Source: Variovorax sp. OK212 (GTDB lineage Bacteria > Pseudomonadota > Gammaproteobacteria > Burkholderiales > Burkholderiaceae_C). From it: DNA of 64,000 nucleotides. Both the position numbers and the translations under genes were made by a program. Where the stretch lies: assembly GCF_900112425.1 (NCBI RefSeq), contig NZ_FOLP01000015.1:106124-170123 (forward strand), in the 5' to 3' direction. The notes under the pieces were generated by a model, which saw nothing but the letters and a program-made list of their open reading frames with translations, searched no databases and was not told the DNA's origin. Positions 1 to 9,700 of this stretch are shown one piece after another; positions within the stretch are counted from its first letter, which is position 1, and each line of letters opens with the position of its first letter.

Positions 1-2
1 AG

Positions 3-1544
3 CGCATGCCGGCTTCGGCCACCGCCGCGTCGGCCAGCGCCGCCGGCACGGCTGGCGGTTTGCGCCTGGAAGCGGGCGACGTGCGCGTGCCCTACATCTC
101 GCAGACCGTGCGCGACCAGATCCGCGACGAGGTCAAGGCCCAGGTCATGGCGCAGGCCAAGGACGAAGGCTGGGCCGCGCCCAACGAAACGCCCGAGTGG
201 AGCAAGCGCATCCGCGTGGAAGGCGACGTGCGCGTGCGCAACGAGTCGCGCGGCTATGCCGGCGGCAACAGCGACATCGAGACCAACTGGAGCGAGTTCA
301 ACAAGGGCTCGGGCTACGACGTCAACCCCAACACCAACCTGGCGCTGCCGTCGCTGCTGAACACCCGCCAGGACCGCCGCAACCTGTTCCGCGCCCGCGC
401 GCGGCTGGGCGTGTTCGCCGACCTCACCGAGAACACCAAGGCCGGCGTGCGCCTGGCCTCGGGCAGCGACGAGAGCCCGGTGTCCACCACCCAGACGCTG
501 GGCGGCGGCCTGAGCAAGAAGAGCGTGTGGCTCGACCAGATGTGGATCTCGCACAAGCCGGTCGACTGGCTCACCGTGACGGCGGGCCGCTTCGGCAACC
601 CCTTCATGTCGAGCGACCTGCTGTACTCCAACGACCTGAACTTCGACGGCATCGCCGCGCAGTTCGACAAGAAGCTCACGTCCAACAAGGACCTGTCGCT
701 GTTCGGCACGCTCGGCCTGATCCCGCTGGAATATTCGTCGGACAACGCGCCGGCGCGCAACCAGATCAAGATGAAGAGCGAGAACAAGTGGCTGCTGGGC
801 GCGCAGATCGGCGCCGACTGGAAGATCGACGACGACAACCGCGTGCGCGGCGCGCTCGCGTACTACAACTTCCGCAACATCAGCGGCCAGGTCTCAGAGC
901 CCTGCAAGCTGTATGCGGGCGTGGACGGCTGCAGCACCGACTGGTCGCGCCCGGCCTTCATGCAGAAGGGCAACACGCTCATGCTGCTGCGCGACATCTC
1001 GCTGGACCCGCTCAACCCGGCCGGCACGCCGCAGCCGCAGTTCGTGGGCCTGGCCTCCAAGTTCCGTCTGATCGACCTGAACCTGCGCTGGGACACGGCC
1101 GTGGCCGGCAACAACCTGCGCCTGGACGCGAACTTCGTGAAGAACTCCGCGTACGACTCGCGCGACATCTGGAACCGTGCCGGCCTGCGCGGCGCCATCG
1201 TGAACAACTTCGGCCCCACCGGCGGCGTGAGCCAGTCCGACTTCAAGAGCGGCGGCAATGCCTACATGGTGCAGGCGACCTACGGCAAGCCGGCACCCAC
1301 CGCGCGTGGCGACTGGAACGTGCTGGCGGGCTACAAGCGCATCGAGCCCGACGCCATGCCCGACGGCTACAACGACTCGACCTTCCACGGCGGCGGCACC
1401 AATGCGCGCGGCTACTTCCTGGGCGGCTCGTACGCGATCGACAAGAACATGTGGTTCACCGGCCGCTGGATCTCGACCAAGGAGGTCTACGGACCGCCGC
1501 AGTCGATCGACACCCTGCAGCTCGAATTCAATGCGCGTTTCTAA
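3..1544 (+). CDS. putative outer-membrane porin (Porin_5-like), 5' end cut by window
   Basis: The reading frame stays open to the left edge, so the true start and signal peptide probably lie outside the window; the first in-frame ATG is at 6. Near the N-terminus there is a stretch around VPYISQTVRDQIRDEV followed by many alternating polar and hydrophobic segments, and the protein ends in LQLEFNARF with a terminal Phe, the usual signal for insertion of an outer-membrane beta-barrel. This matches the putative porin family found in Comamonadaceae beside TonB/ExbBD-type genes. It probably forms a passive channel of unknown substrate. It is followed after 10 bp by an exported coiled-coil protein and then a periplasmic isomerase, so the three look like one envelope operon. 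Confidence 0.75.
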   Translation, partial: RMPASATAASASAAGTAGGLRLEAGDVRVPYISQTVRDQIRDEVKAQVMAQAKDEGWAAPNETPEWSKRIRVEGDVRVRNESRGYAGGNSDIETNWSEFNKGSGYDVNPNTNLALPSLLNTRQDRRNLFRARARLGVFADLTENTKAGVRLASGSDESPVSTTQTLGGGLSKKSVWLDQMWISHKPVDWLTVTAGRFGNPFMSSDLLYSNDLNFDGIAAQFDKKLTSNKDLSLFGTLGLIPLEYSSDNAPARNQIKMKSENKWLLGAQIGADWKIDDDNRVRGALAYYNFRNISGQVSEPCKLYAGVDGCSTDWSRPAFMQKGNTLMLLRDISLDPLNPAGTPQPQFVGLASKFRLIDLNLRWDTAVAGNNLRLDANFVKNSAYDSRDIWNRAGLRGAIVNNFGPTGGVSQSDFKSGGNAYMVQATYGKPAPTARGDWNVLAGYKRIEPDAMPDGYNDSTFHGGGTNARGYFLGGSYAIDKNMWFTGRWISTKEVYGPPQSIDTLQLEFNARF

Positions 1545-1554
1545 GGAGCCGGCC

Positions 1555-2370
1555 GTGTCCAGAGGAAAGATCTTCCCGGCGCTGACGCTCGCCACGTTGG
1601 CCACGCTCGCCACCCTGGCGGTCCCTGCCGGCGTGGCGCATGCGCAGCCGCAACAGCAGCCCGGCGGCCAGAGCATGGAGGAGCGGCTTCGCGCGCAACT
1701 GCGCACGACCACGACCCAGCTGCAGCAGGCGCAGAACGAACTCGCCGTGCTGAAGGCGGGGCAACCCGCAGGTGCAGGTTCTGGTGCAGGTGCAGCGGTC
1801 GCCCCCGCGGGCGCCGCCACCGCGCCGGCCAGGTCCGAGCTCGACGCGCTGAAGAAGGAGCTGGCGCAAAGCCAGTCGCAGCTCGCGGCCGAACGCCAGG
1901 CGCGCGAGTCGGCCAGCGCCGGCAGCCAGCAACTGCGCCAGCAGGCGCAGGCCACCACCGAGAAGGCCACCGCGCAGATCGGGCAGTACCGCAACGCCTA
2001 CGACGAGCTGCTGAAGATGGCGCGCGCGTCGGAAGCCGAGCGGCAACGCCTGGCGGCCGAGAGCGCGACGCACCGCACCGCCATGACGCAGTGCGAGGCC
2101 AAGAACACGCAGCTGTACGCGGTGGGGCAGGAGATTTTGCGGGCCTACGAGACGGTGGACGTGGGCACCGTGCTCGCGTCGCGCCAGCCGTTCGCGGCGC
2201 AGAGCCGCGTGAAGTTCGAGCAGATCGCGCAGCAGTACGGCGACAAGCTGTACGAGAGCAAGTTCGACGTGCGCGCCGTGGGCGCGCCGGCACAGGCCGC
2301 GGCCGCAACGCCGGCCGCCGCTGCTGCTCCTGCAACCCCTGCAGCCCCCGCATCCGGAGAAAAGCCATGA
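1555..2370 (+). CDS. exported coiled-coil protein, function unknown
   Basis: I do not recognise a named family. GTG at 1555 is preferred because AAGGAG at 1543-1548 lies six bases upstream and the product then begins with a clean signal peptide (core built of repeated LATLATLA, ending near AHA-Q). An in-frame ATG at 1531 would overlap the porin gene. After the signal peptide come a Gln-rich coiled coil (about residues 35-65), an Ala/Gly-rich linker, a second long coiled coil (about 85-165), a more conserved-looking segment with one Cys (MTQCEAK), and an Ala/Pro-rich tail. The stop overlaps the start of the isomerase gene (ATGA), which suggests translational coupling and a shared periplasmic role, perhaps as scaffold or chaperone partner. 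Confidence 0.65.
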   Translation: MSRGKIFPALTLATLATLATLAVPAGVAHAQPQQQPGGQSMEERLRAQLRTTTTQLQQAQNELAVLKAGQPAGAGSGAGAAVAPAGAATAPARSELDALKKELAQSQSQLAAERQARESASAGSQQLRQQAQATTEKATAQIGQYRNAYDELLKMARASEAERQRLAAESATHRTAMTQCEAKNTQLYAVGQEILRAYETVDVGTVLASRQPFAAQSRVKFEQIAQQYGDKLYESKFDVRAVGAPAQAAAATPAAAAAPATPAAPASGEKP

Positions 2371-3290
2371 AGCGCCTCCAGTCCTCCTCGGCCGCGGCGC
2401 TCGTGCTGCTGGCCTCCTCGGTCGGCGTGGCCAGCGCGCAGGTGCCGGTGGCCGTGCCGGGCAACGCCGTCGTGGCCCGTGTCGGCGACGTCACGGTGGC
2501 ACAGGACGAGATCGAGAAGCTGCTGCAGGCGCTGCCCGAGGCCGAGCGTGCCGCCGTCAAGGCCGACCGTTCGACGCTCGACGGCTGGCTGCGCCAGCGC
2601 CTGCTGAGCGAGGCCGTGCTGCGCGACGCGCGCGCCAAGGGCTGGGCCGACAAGCCCGAGGTCAAGGCGAAGATCGATGCGGCCACGCGCGAGGTTGCCG
2701 CGCGCGTCGTGAGCGCCACCTACCTCGACGCGGTGAGCCAGGTGCCCGCGGGCTTTCCGTCCGACGCGGAAGTGAAGGCCGCCTACGAACAGGGCAAGAC
2801 CGGCTACAACCTGCCGGCCGCCTACCGCGTGGCGCAGATCTATCTGGCCACGCCAGACAGGAGCGCGGCCGCCGTGGCCAAGGTGCGCGACGAAGCCAAC
2901 CGGCTTGCGCGCCAGGCCCGCACCGGCGACTTCGCCGCCGTGGCGCGCGCCAGCTCGCAGGACAAGCGCAGCGCCGAGCGCGGCGGCGAGGTCGACACGC
3001 TGCCGCTGGCGCGCATGCTGCCCGAGCTGCGCGACACCATCGCGAAGCTCAAGCCCGCGCAGGTGAGCGAGCCCGTGCAGTCCGAGGCCGGCTTTCACGT
3101 CGTGAAGCTGCTCGACGTGACGCCCGCGCGCACCGCCACGCTCGACGAGATGAAGCCCCAGCTGCAGGCCGCCTTGCGCCAGCAGCGCCAGCAGCAACTG
3201 GTGCAGGCCTACCTTGCACAGGTGGCGCCGGCGACGGCGCTGAGCATCGATGCCGCCGCGCTGGACGCGGCGCTCAAGAAGACCAACTGA
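2367..3290 (+). CDS. parvulin-type peptidyl-prolyl cis-trans isomerase (PpiC/SurA-like), exported
   Basis: The 307-residue product starts with a signal peptide ending near ASAQ. An alpha-helical SurA-N-like chaperone segment (about residues 35-140) contains an LDGWLRQRLLSEAVL stretch typical of these proteins. It is followed by a parvulin rotamase domain (about 155-260) with the usual FAAVARASSQD, RGGEVD and EAGFHVVKLLD blocks. The tail is an amphipathic helix rich in Gln and Ala. These enzymes speed proline isomerisation and help fold outer-membrane or secreted proteins in the periplasm. The start overlaps the preceding stop by 4 bp, placing it in one operon with the coiled-coil protein and the porin, a likely client. 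Confidence 0.85.
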   Translation: MKRLQSSSAAALVLLASSVGVASAQVPVAVPGNAVVARVGDVTVAQDEIEKLLQALPEAERAAVKADRSTLDGWLRQRLLSEAVLRDARAKGWADKPEVKAKIDAATREVAARVVSATYLDAVSQVPAGFPSDAEVKAAYEQGKTGYNLPAAYRVAQIYLATPDRSAAAVAKVRDEANRLARQARTGDFAAVARASSQDKRSAERGGEVDTLPLARMLPELRDTIAKLKPAQVSEPVQSEAGFHVVKLLDVTPARTATLDEMKPQLQAALRQQRQQQLVQAYLAQVAPATALSIDAAALDAALKKTN

Positions 3291-3325
3291 TTCCATCCGC
3301 ACACAAACACATCCACAGGGCCAAC

Positions 3326-3901
3326 ATGAACAACACTTCGACCCCCCCCGACACCAGCGACACCGCCGCAGCCCCCATCGACATGCTGGACGCCGTCACG
3401 CCCGAGCAGGTGGCCGACGCCATCAAGGCTGCCGGCGGCGCCGTCACCAGCATCGAGCAGGACGGCGTGGTGCGCCTGCACAGCGCCAGCCACGGCATCG
3501 GCTTCCAGGTGATGTGGGGCAACCCCGTCACCACCACGCAGTACACCGACTTCACGCTGAGCTGCCCGCTGCATGTGCAGGGCGGCACCTTGCCCGAGGC
3601 GGTGCTGGCCTCGTGGCACCGCACCAAGCGCTTTGCGCGCGTGGCGCAGCACGGCGACTTCGTGGTGCTGGAGATGGACGTGGTGGTGGCCGGCGGCGTG
3701 AGCCCCGCGTACCTGGCGTTCGCCGTGCGGCTGTGGATGCAGATGATGGGTGAGTTCTTCCTGCACCTGCGCAACTACGGCCCGGCGGCGCAGACGCGCG
3801 CCGACGCCGCGAACGGCAACGACGGCAACAGCGCCAACACCGCAGAAGGCGCCGCCGGCGACAACACCGGGAACGCCCGGGGCGAAGCCGCGGCCGCCTG
3901 A
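3326..3901 (+). CDS. YbjN-domain protein
   Basis: The 191-residue product has no signal peptide or membrane segment. Residues about 25-150 look like the YbjN family: an alternating beta and alpha pattern with the block RFARVAQHGDFVVLEMDV and the downstream helix AFAVRLWMQMMGEFF. The family is named a putative sensory transduction regulator and is related in fold to secretion chaperones, but its biochemical role is poorly defined. The C-terminal 35 residues are a low-complexity Asn/Gly/Ala tail. It follows the isomerase by 35 bp and is followed after 2 bp by a small orphan gene. The YbjN assignment is fairly sure; no function is inferred. Confidence 0.65.
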   Translation: MNNTSTPPDTSDTAAAPIDMLDAVTPEQVADAIKAAGGAVTSIEQDGVVRLHSASHGIGFQVMWGNPVTTTQYTDFTLSCPLHVQGGTLPEAVLASWHRTKRFARVAQHGDFVVLEMDVVVAGGVSPAYLAFAVRLWMQMMGEFFLHLRNYGPAAQTRADAANGNDGNSANTAEGAAGDNTGNARGEAAAA

Positions 3902-3903
3902 GG

Positions 3904-4137
3904 ATGCGCGCCATGCAGCGCAGCGGCGCGGCCGGCGACAGCCACGATTCGCCGACCGGCCGCGCGATCGTCGCCGCCGGCCGGCAGGCCCAGCGCGCGC
4001 GCCGCGCGGAGACCGTGCGCCAGAAGCAGCGCGCGGCCTTGCTGGCGCTGCTGGTGCAGACCATGGCGGAGCTCAACATCTCGATGGCCGAGCTCAACGC
4101 CGCGCGCCGCGCGGCCGCGCACGGCGGCGGCGATTGA
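3904..4137 (+). CDS. small basic hypothetical protein (77 aa)
   Basis: Not recognised. The gene begins 2 bp after the YbjN stop and has codon usage like its neighbours. The product is rich in Arg and Ala, with a predicted helix carrying LLALLVQTMAELNISMAELNAA, an amphipathic pattern that could dimerise or bind a partner. There is no signal peptide. No convincing ribosome-binding site is visible, so if real it is probably expressed by coupling to the YbjN gene. It could also be a chance ORF in GC-rich DNA. Confidence 0.4.
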   Translation: MRAMQRSGAAGDSHDSPTGRAIVAAGRQAQRARRAETVRQKQRAALLALLVQTMAELNISMAELNAARRAAAHGGGD

Positions 4138-4155
4138 GCGGGCGCTGCATTCAAC

Positions 4156-4178
4156 CTGTCACGAAGCGTCACTAGCAT
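4156..4178 (+). promoter_or_regulatory. GTCAC direct repeat and possible -10 before STN gene 1
   Basis: CTGTCAC at 4156-4162 and GTCAC at 4168-4172 form a direct repeat with a 10-bp period, immediately followed by TAGCAT (4173-4178), a possible -10. A similar element (GTCAT, six bases, GTCAC) precedes the second STN gene at 30845-30860. The repeats resemble half of a Pho box (CTGTCAT units 11 bp apart), although the period here is one base short. It is about 78 bp before the STN start, where a promoter is expected. Confidence 0.4.
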
Positions 4179-4249
4179 CGCGCCGACAAACGCAGTACGG
4201 CCACGCATTCATCGGCGAGCCGCTTCCCCTTCCCCTGACAGGACCAGGC

Positions 4250-4942
4250 ATGCTTCGGATGGCTCGGTCGCGCCTGGTTCGTGCCTTGACCTTGATCTTC
4301 GCTCTGCTGTCCGCGGCCTCCTGCCTTGCCGAAGGCGCGGCCCCGGCACAGCGCATCGGCTTCGACATTGCCGCGCAGCCGCTGGGCGACGCGCTGCAGG
4401 CCTACGCGAAGGCCACGGGCCTGTCGGTGTTCTTCGACGCACAGGTCACCGCCGGGCGCACCAGCGTGGCCGTGCACGGCGAATTCACGCCGCAGGAGGC
4501 GCTGCGCCGCCTGCTCGAAGGCTCGGGGCTGGCGCCGCGCTTCGCGGCGGACACCACGCTCACGCTGGTCGACGACGCGGGCGCTTCGGTGCGTGCCGGT
4601 GTGCCGGCGTTGCCGGCGCCGTTTGCCGAGCCGCTGGCCGAGGGCAATGCGCGCGCGGTGCAGCGCGCGCTGGAGCGCATGCTGTGCCGCTGGCCGCGCG
4701 CGCAACCCGGCAGCTACCGCGCGGTGGTCCAGCTGTGGATCGGTCCCTCGGGCCATGTGCGCCGCACGCGCATGCTGGCCTCCACCGGCATCGCCCAGCG
4801 CGACGCGGCGCTGCGCGCGGCCATGGGCACGCTGGTGCTGGCGCCGCCCGCGAGCGAGGCCGAGCAACCGCTGACCATCCTGCTGCTGCCGGACACCCAG
4901 GGCAGCACCGACGTCTGCGCCGCGCCGGACGCCGCGCCCTGA
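4250..4942 (+). CDS. exported STN-domain protein with TonB-C-like C-terminus (module 1)
   Basis: The 230-residue product has a signal peptide (about residues 1-27). An STN (secretin/TonB short N-terminal) domain covers about 36-107: FDIAAQPLGDALQAYAKATG, then a VAVHGEFTPQEALRRLLEGS block. A TonB C-terminal-like fold covers about 155-214 (GSYRAVVQLWIGPSGHVRR, then ASTG and a final LTILLLPD strand). STN domains normally sit at the front of TonB-dependent receptors, where they contact FecR, or of secretins. Here there is no receptor barrel. The ECF sigma gene begins 7 bp downstream and a FecR gene follows, so I infer a periplasmic signal carrier for this FecR. A paralogue lies at 30952. ATG 4259 is an alternative start. 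Confidence 0.75.
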   Translation: MLRMARSRLVRALTLIFALLSAASCLAEGAAPAQRIGFDIAAQPLGDALQAYAKATGLSVFFDAQVTAGRTSVAVHGEFTPQEALRRLLEGSGLAPRFAADTTLTLVDDAGASVRAGVPALPAPFAEPLAEGNARAVQRALERMLCRWPRAQPGSYRAVVQLWIGPSGHVRRTRMLASTGIAQRDAALRAAMGTLVLAPPASEAEQPLTILLLPDTQGSTDVCAAPDAAP

Positions 4943-4949
4943 GCCCGCG

Positions 4950-5498
4950 ATGGAACAGGACACCCCCGGCTTCCTGCGCGGCCTGCTCGTCAGCCGCTAC
5001 CAGGACTTTCGCAACCGCCTCAAGCGCAAGTTCGGCTCCGAGGAAACCGCCGACGACGTGCTGCAGGAGACCTGGCTGCGCGTGCACCGCATGGCCGACC
5101 CCGGCCCGGTGCAAAGCCCCGTGGCCTACCTGCTGCGCATCGCGTCCAACGTGGCCGAGGACCGGCGCATCGCGAACGGGCGGCTGCTCGACTTCGTGGA
5201 GGTCGAGGAGCTGCTGCGCTTTGCCGACGACAGCCACGACCCGGCGCGCGTGGCCGAGTCGCGCAGCGAGGTGCAGGCACTGGAGCGCGCGCTCGAGGAG
5301 CTGCCGCGCCGCCGGCGGGACATCTTCATTGCGTCGCGCGTGGACGAGACGCCGCACAAGGACATCGCGCTGCGCTACGGCGTGTCGGTGCGCATCGTCG
5401 AGCGCGAAGTGAAGGCCGCGCTGGTGCATTGCGCGGGCCGGCTGGGCCGAGATGTGATCCAGAGGTTCGGTCCCGGCGCCGGAAAACAGTCTGAGTAA
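4950..5498 (+). CDS. ECF RNA polymerase sigma factor (FecI-like), module 1
   Basis: The 182-residue product has the two-domain ECF layout. Sigma region 2 spans about residues 15-80, with the core-binding ADDVLQETWLRVHR block and a following VAYLLRIASNVAEDR segment. Sigma region 4 spans about 105-162, with a helix-turn-helix (HKDIALRYGVSVRIVEREVK) that reads the -35 element. It lies between the STN gene (7-bp gap) and a FecR gene (4-bp gap), the classic order for cell-surface signalling, except that the receptor gene is missing. The most probable target is the giant exoprotein gene starting at 6713. Confidence 0.9.
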   Translation: MEQDTPGFLRGLLVSRYQDFRNRLKRKFGSEETADDVLQETWLRVHRMADPGPVQSPVAYLLRIASNVAEDRRIANGRLLDFVEVEELLRFADDSHDPARVAESRSEVQALERALEELPRRRRDIFIASRVDETPHKDIALRYGVSVRIVEREVKAALVHCAGRLGRDVIQRFGPGAGKQSE

Positions 5499-5502
5499 AA
5501 GC

Positions 5503-6507
5503 ATGATGGCCTCGACCACACCGCCCGACGACCGCAACGCCCTGCAAGACCAGGCGCGGGACTGGCTCGTGCGCCTCACCTCGGGCCGCGCCACCACGGT
5601 GGACGCGCAGGACTTCAAGCGCTGGTGCGGCCAGAGCCCGCTGCATGCGCAGGCGATGACCGAGGCCACCCGGCTGTGGGACGCGGCCCGGCCCGCCGCG
5701 CAGGCCGTGGCGCAGCGCATGCGCGCTGCCGCTGGCGAACCGCCGCGCGCGGCCGGTGCCATCGCCTGGCCGCGGCCGGGCCGGCGCGAGTTCCTGGGCG
5801 CCGCGCTGGCCGCGGGCGTGGCCGCCTTCGTGGTGGTGCGCCCGCCGGCGCGGCTGTGGCCCGCGCTGTCGGACATGACGGCCGACTACAGCACCGGCAC
5901 CGGCGAGCAGCGCCAGGTGGTGCTGGCCGACTCGGTGGTGGTCGAGATGAACACGCAGACCAGCTTCAACCTGCGGCCCAGCGCCGAGGGCGAGCCCGCC
6001 GCGGTCGAGCTGGTCGACGGCGAGGCGCAGGTGCTGCTGGCGCCCGCGCGCGCCGCGCCCTTCAGGCTGAGCGCGGGCGGCGGCCAGCTGGTGGCCGCCG
6101 TGGGCAGCCGCTTCAACGTGCGCGCCACCGGGCCCGAGGTGTGCGTGACCTGCATGGCCGGGTCGCTCGAGTTGCGCTACGGCGACCAGCTGCTGGTGGC
6201 GCACGAGGCGCAGCAGCTGAACTACGGCCGCCAGGGCGCCGGCGTGACGCGCGCGCCCGACCTGGCGGCCGTCACGGCGTGGCGCGAGCGCGTGCTGGTG
6301 TTCAACGACACCCCGCTCGCCACGGTGGTCGACGAGATCAACCGCTACCGCCCGGGCCGCCTGATCGTGACCAATGCCGAGCTGGGCCGCCGCCGGGTGC
6401 AGGCGCGGTTGCGGCTCGAGCAGCTCGCGCGCGTCGAGACGCTGATTGCCGCGAGCTACGGCGCCAAGGTGACGGCGCTGCCGGCGGGCATCGTGCTGCT
6501 CGGCTAG
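5503..6507 (+). CDS. FecR-family anti-sigma/sigma regulator, module 1
   Basis: The 334-residue product shows an N-terminal cytoplasmic DUF4880 domain (about residues 14-62, with DWLVRL and a DFKRWCGQSPLHAQA block). One membrane segment (about 98-113) is preceded by RREFLG at 94-99, which looks like a twin-arginine motif. A periplasmic FecR domain (about 125-240) with CVTC at 214-217 follows, and a C-terminal STN-like domain (about 265-334: FNDTPLATVVDEINRYRPG, ending LPAGIVLL). In FecR the cytoplasmic part binds the sigma factor and the C-terminal part receives the signal from an STN domain. Its partners here are probably the ECF factor at 4950 and the STN protein at 4250. The paralogue at 32264 shares all of these features. 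Confidence 0.9.
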   Translation: MMASTTPPDDRNALQDQARDWLVRLTSGRATTVDAQDFKRWCGQSPLHAQAMTEATRLWDAARPAAQAVAQRMRAAAGEPPRAAGAIAWPRPGRREFLGAALAAGVAAFVVVRPPARLWPALSDMTADYSTGTGEQRQVVLADSVVVEMNTQTSFNLRPSAEGEPAAVELVDGEAQVLLAPARAAPFRLSAGGGQLVAAVGSRFNVRATGPEVCVTCMAGSLELRYGDQLLVAHEAQQLNYGRQGAGVTRAPDLAAVTAWRERVLVFNDTPLATVVDEINRYRPGRLIVTNAELGRRRVQARLRLEQLARVETLIAASYGAKVTALPAGIVLLG

Positions 6508-6712
6508 CGGTCGGCAGCGCTGTCGCGCACCTGCATGCGTTGCATGACATGGCTGTGAAAAACATCGCCGCGCATGCCACCCCGGAAATTTATCCCGTCT
6601 TTTGCAAACGCCGTGTCGGTCGCATCCGGCGAGCCCGGTCTCTTAAGCAGGGCACGGCGCCAGGGTGCCGTGTGAAGCAATCACGCGAACGGGTTTTCCT
6701 CCGAGGTACGAC

Positions 6713-9700
6713 ATGAGCAACAAGACATTCCGCCACGCGCCGGTCGCGCATGCGGTCGTCATCGCATTGGCCACCGCGGGCCTGGCCGGCCACGCACAGG
6801 CGCAGCGCGCCTTCAGCGCCGCATGGATGGCGCAGAAGAACATGGCGCAGGGCACGGCCGCCGCCACCGGCTACCTGCCCAACGGCACGCCGGCCTCGCT
6901 GCTGACGAACCCGCAGGCGCAGCAGCAGCGCGCGAACGAGCAGCTGCAGCGTTCGATCGGCAACCTGACCCTGGCCGCGCAGGCCATCGCGGCGCAGCAG
7001 GCCGCACAGGCGGCGGCGCGCGAGGCCGCGCTGAAGAACCCGTCTTCCGTGCCCGACGGCCTGGCCGAAGGCGGCCTGCGGATCGACACCAACAGCCTCA
7101 CGGCCGGCTGGGCCAACGCCAACGTACCGGTGCAGTCGCAGCAGGCCGACGGGCGCACGAACGTGGCGATCCAGCAGACCGGCGACAAGGCCGTGCTGAA
7201 CTGGGAGACTTTCAACGTCGGCAAGAACACCACCGTGAAGTTCGACCAGCAGCCGAGCTGGGCCGTGCTCAACCGGGTGAACGACCCGAACGCGCGGCCC
7301 TCTCAGATCCGGGGGCAGATCCAGGCCGACGGCACGGTGATGATCGTCAACCGCAACGGCATCGTGTTCAGCGGCAGCAGCCAGGTCGACACCCGCAACC
7401 TGCTGGCCTCCGCCGTGGGCATGACCGATGCGCAGTTCAAGCGCGGCATCTACAGCCAGGCGCTGGGCACCGGCTTCGTGCCCACGCTGGCCAACGACCT
7501 GAACGTGACGCCCTCGACCTCGTCGAACGGCAAGGCCACCGGCGACGTGGTCGTCGAGGCCGGTGCACGCATTGCCACGCGCGCGCCGCAGACCGTGACC
7601 GAGGGCGGCGGCTACGTGCTGCTGGCCGGGCGCGAGACGCACAACCGCGGCACCATCGTCACGCCGAGCGGGCAGACCATGCTCGCCGCGGGCGACAGCT
7701 TCGTCATCCGCAAGGGCGTGGGCACCGACAGCAACCAGCAATCGAGCACGCGCGGCAACGAGGTCACGGTGGCGCGCGTGGCCGACAGCACAGCCGGGCG
7801 CGTGTCCAACGCGGGCCTGATCCAGGCGCTCACCGGCGACATCACGCTGGCCGGCCACACGGTCGAGCAATCGGGCGTGCTGCTGTCGAGCACCAGCGTC
7901 AACACGCGCGGCACCGTGCACCTGAGCGCCACCGGCGACGCCGATGCGCGCGTCACGCTGGCCCCGGGCAGCGTCAGCGCCGTGCTGCTGGACAACAGCA
8001 GCGCCACCGCGCTCGACGTGCAGCGCGACGCGCTCATCAAGGACTCGGCCAGCCTCTCCGACGGCGCCTACAACCGGCGCGACCAGTCGCTGGTGCAGAT
8101 CGCATCGAGCGGCAACGTCGAGTTCCTGTCCGACTCGATGACGCTGGCCACCGGCGGCCAGGTCAACGTGAACGCGGTGCGCCGCATCCAGGTGGCCGAT
8201 CGCGCGGCCATCGACGTGGCGGGCGCGGTCGGCGTGAGCGTGGCCATGGCGTCGAACAACGTCGAGATCAATGTCCAGGGCAACGAGCAGCGCGACGCGC
8301 CGGGCAACCGCGACAGCAAGAACCTCAACAACGCCAACCTCTGGATCGACCGCCGCACCCTGGTGCGCGTGGCGGCCGGCACCAACGGCTACACCACCGA
8401 CCGCTGGTACACCGGCGGCGGCCTGCTCGAAGTCAGCGGCTACCTGAACACCGGCGGCCACGGCATCGGCGAATGGGCCGCCTCGGGCGGTACCGTGGCC
8501 TTCGGCGGCGGAGAAGTGGTGACGCAGGCGGGCTCGGCCATCAACGTGTCGGGCGGCACCCTCGACGTGCAGACCGGCATGCTCAAGCAGAGCTGGCTCA
8601 AGGGCAACGACGGCCGGCTCTACAACCTCTCCAGCGCGCCGGGCGACATGCTGTACACCGGCGTCTACAAGGGCTTCGAGAGCGAGCACCAGCGCTGGGG
8701 CAAGAACACCACCGACTATTTCTACAACCCTTTGATCGGTGCGCGCGAGCGCCTGGAAAGCGGCTACACGGTGGGCCGCGACGCCGGCCGCGTGATCGTC
8801 GGCACCAAGTCTGCCGTGCTCGAAGGCGACATCGAGGCCACCGTATTCCAGGGCGACCGCCAGCGCAACGCGCCCGACGCGGCGTTCGACAGCTACCGGC
8901 AAGCGCAGACCGCCGCGCCGCGCAGCGGCCAGCTGCTCATCGGCCAGCTGCAGCCGATGTTCAGCATCGACACCGGCATGCTGCGCGACAACCCCACGGC
9001 GCTGGTCGAGCGCATCGACATCGGCACGGTGCAACGCATCGCGCAAGACCTCAAGCTCGAAGACGCATTGCCCGACGCGCTGAAGGGCAAGCTGCAGATC
9101 GACGCCGGCTGGCTCAATCGCCAGCAACTCGGTGGCTTCAAGGCCTATGCGCAGGGCGGCATCACGGTCGACGCCGACGTGGTCCTGGCCAACGGCGGCA
9201 GCATTGCGCTGCATGCGACGCAGGTGGACGTCAAGGCCAACCTCGGCGCGCGCGGCGGCAGCATCGCGCTGGGCGACACGGTCAACCGGCTGTTGCCCGG
9301 CAGCATCGTGAACTGGGCCGAGCAGCCGATCGGCAACTCGCTGCTCGAAGGCTACACGCGGCGCGTGGACGTGGCCGGCGGCGTGGCGCTCGACACGCAC
9401 GGCCTCTGGACCAACCTGCGCAACAACCCCGCCGACATCGGCGGCCTGCCGTACATGAACGGCGGCAGCGTCACCATCGCCAGCACGGGCGACGTGCGCC
9501 TGCACGCCGGCACGGTGATCGACACCTCGTCGGGCGCGGCCATGATGGCCGACGGCTCGCTGCAGGGTGGGCGCGGCGGCAACATCACGCTCCGATCGAA
9601 CCAGAACGGCAACACCGGCGGTGGCGCGGGCACTTTGCTGCTCGAGGGCGAGCTGCGCGGCCACGGCGTGAAGGGCGGTGGCACGCTGACCATCGACACG

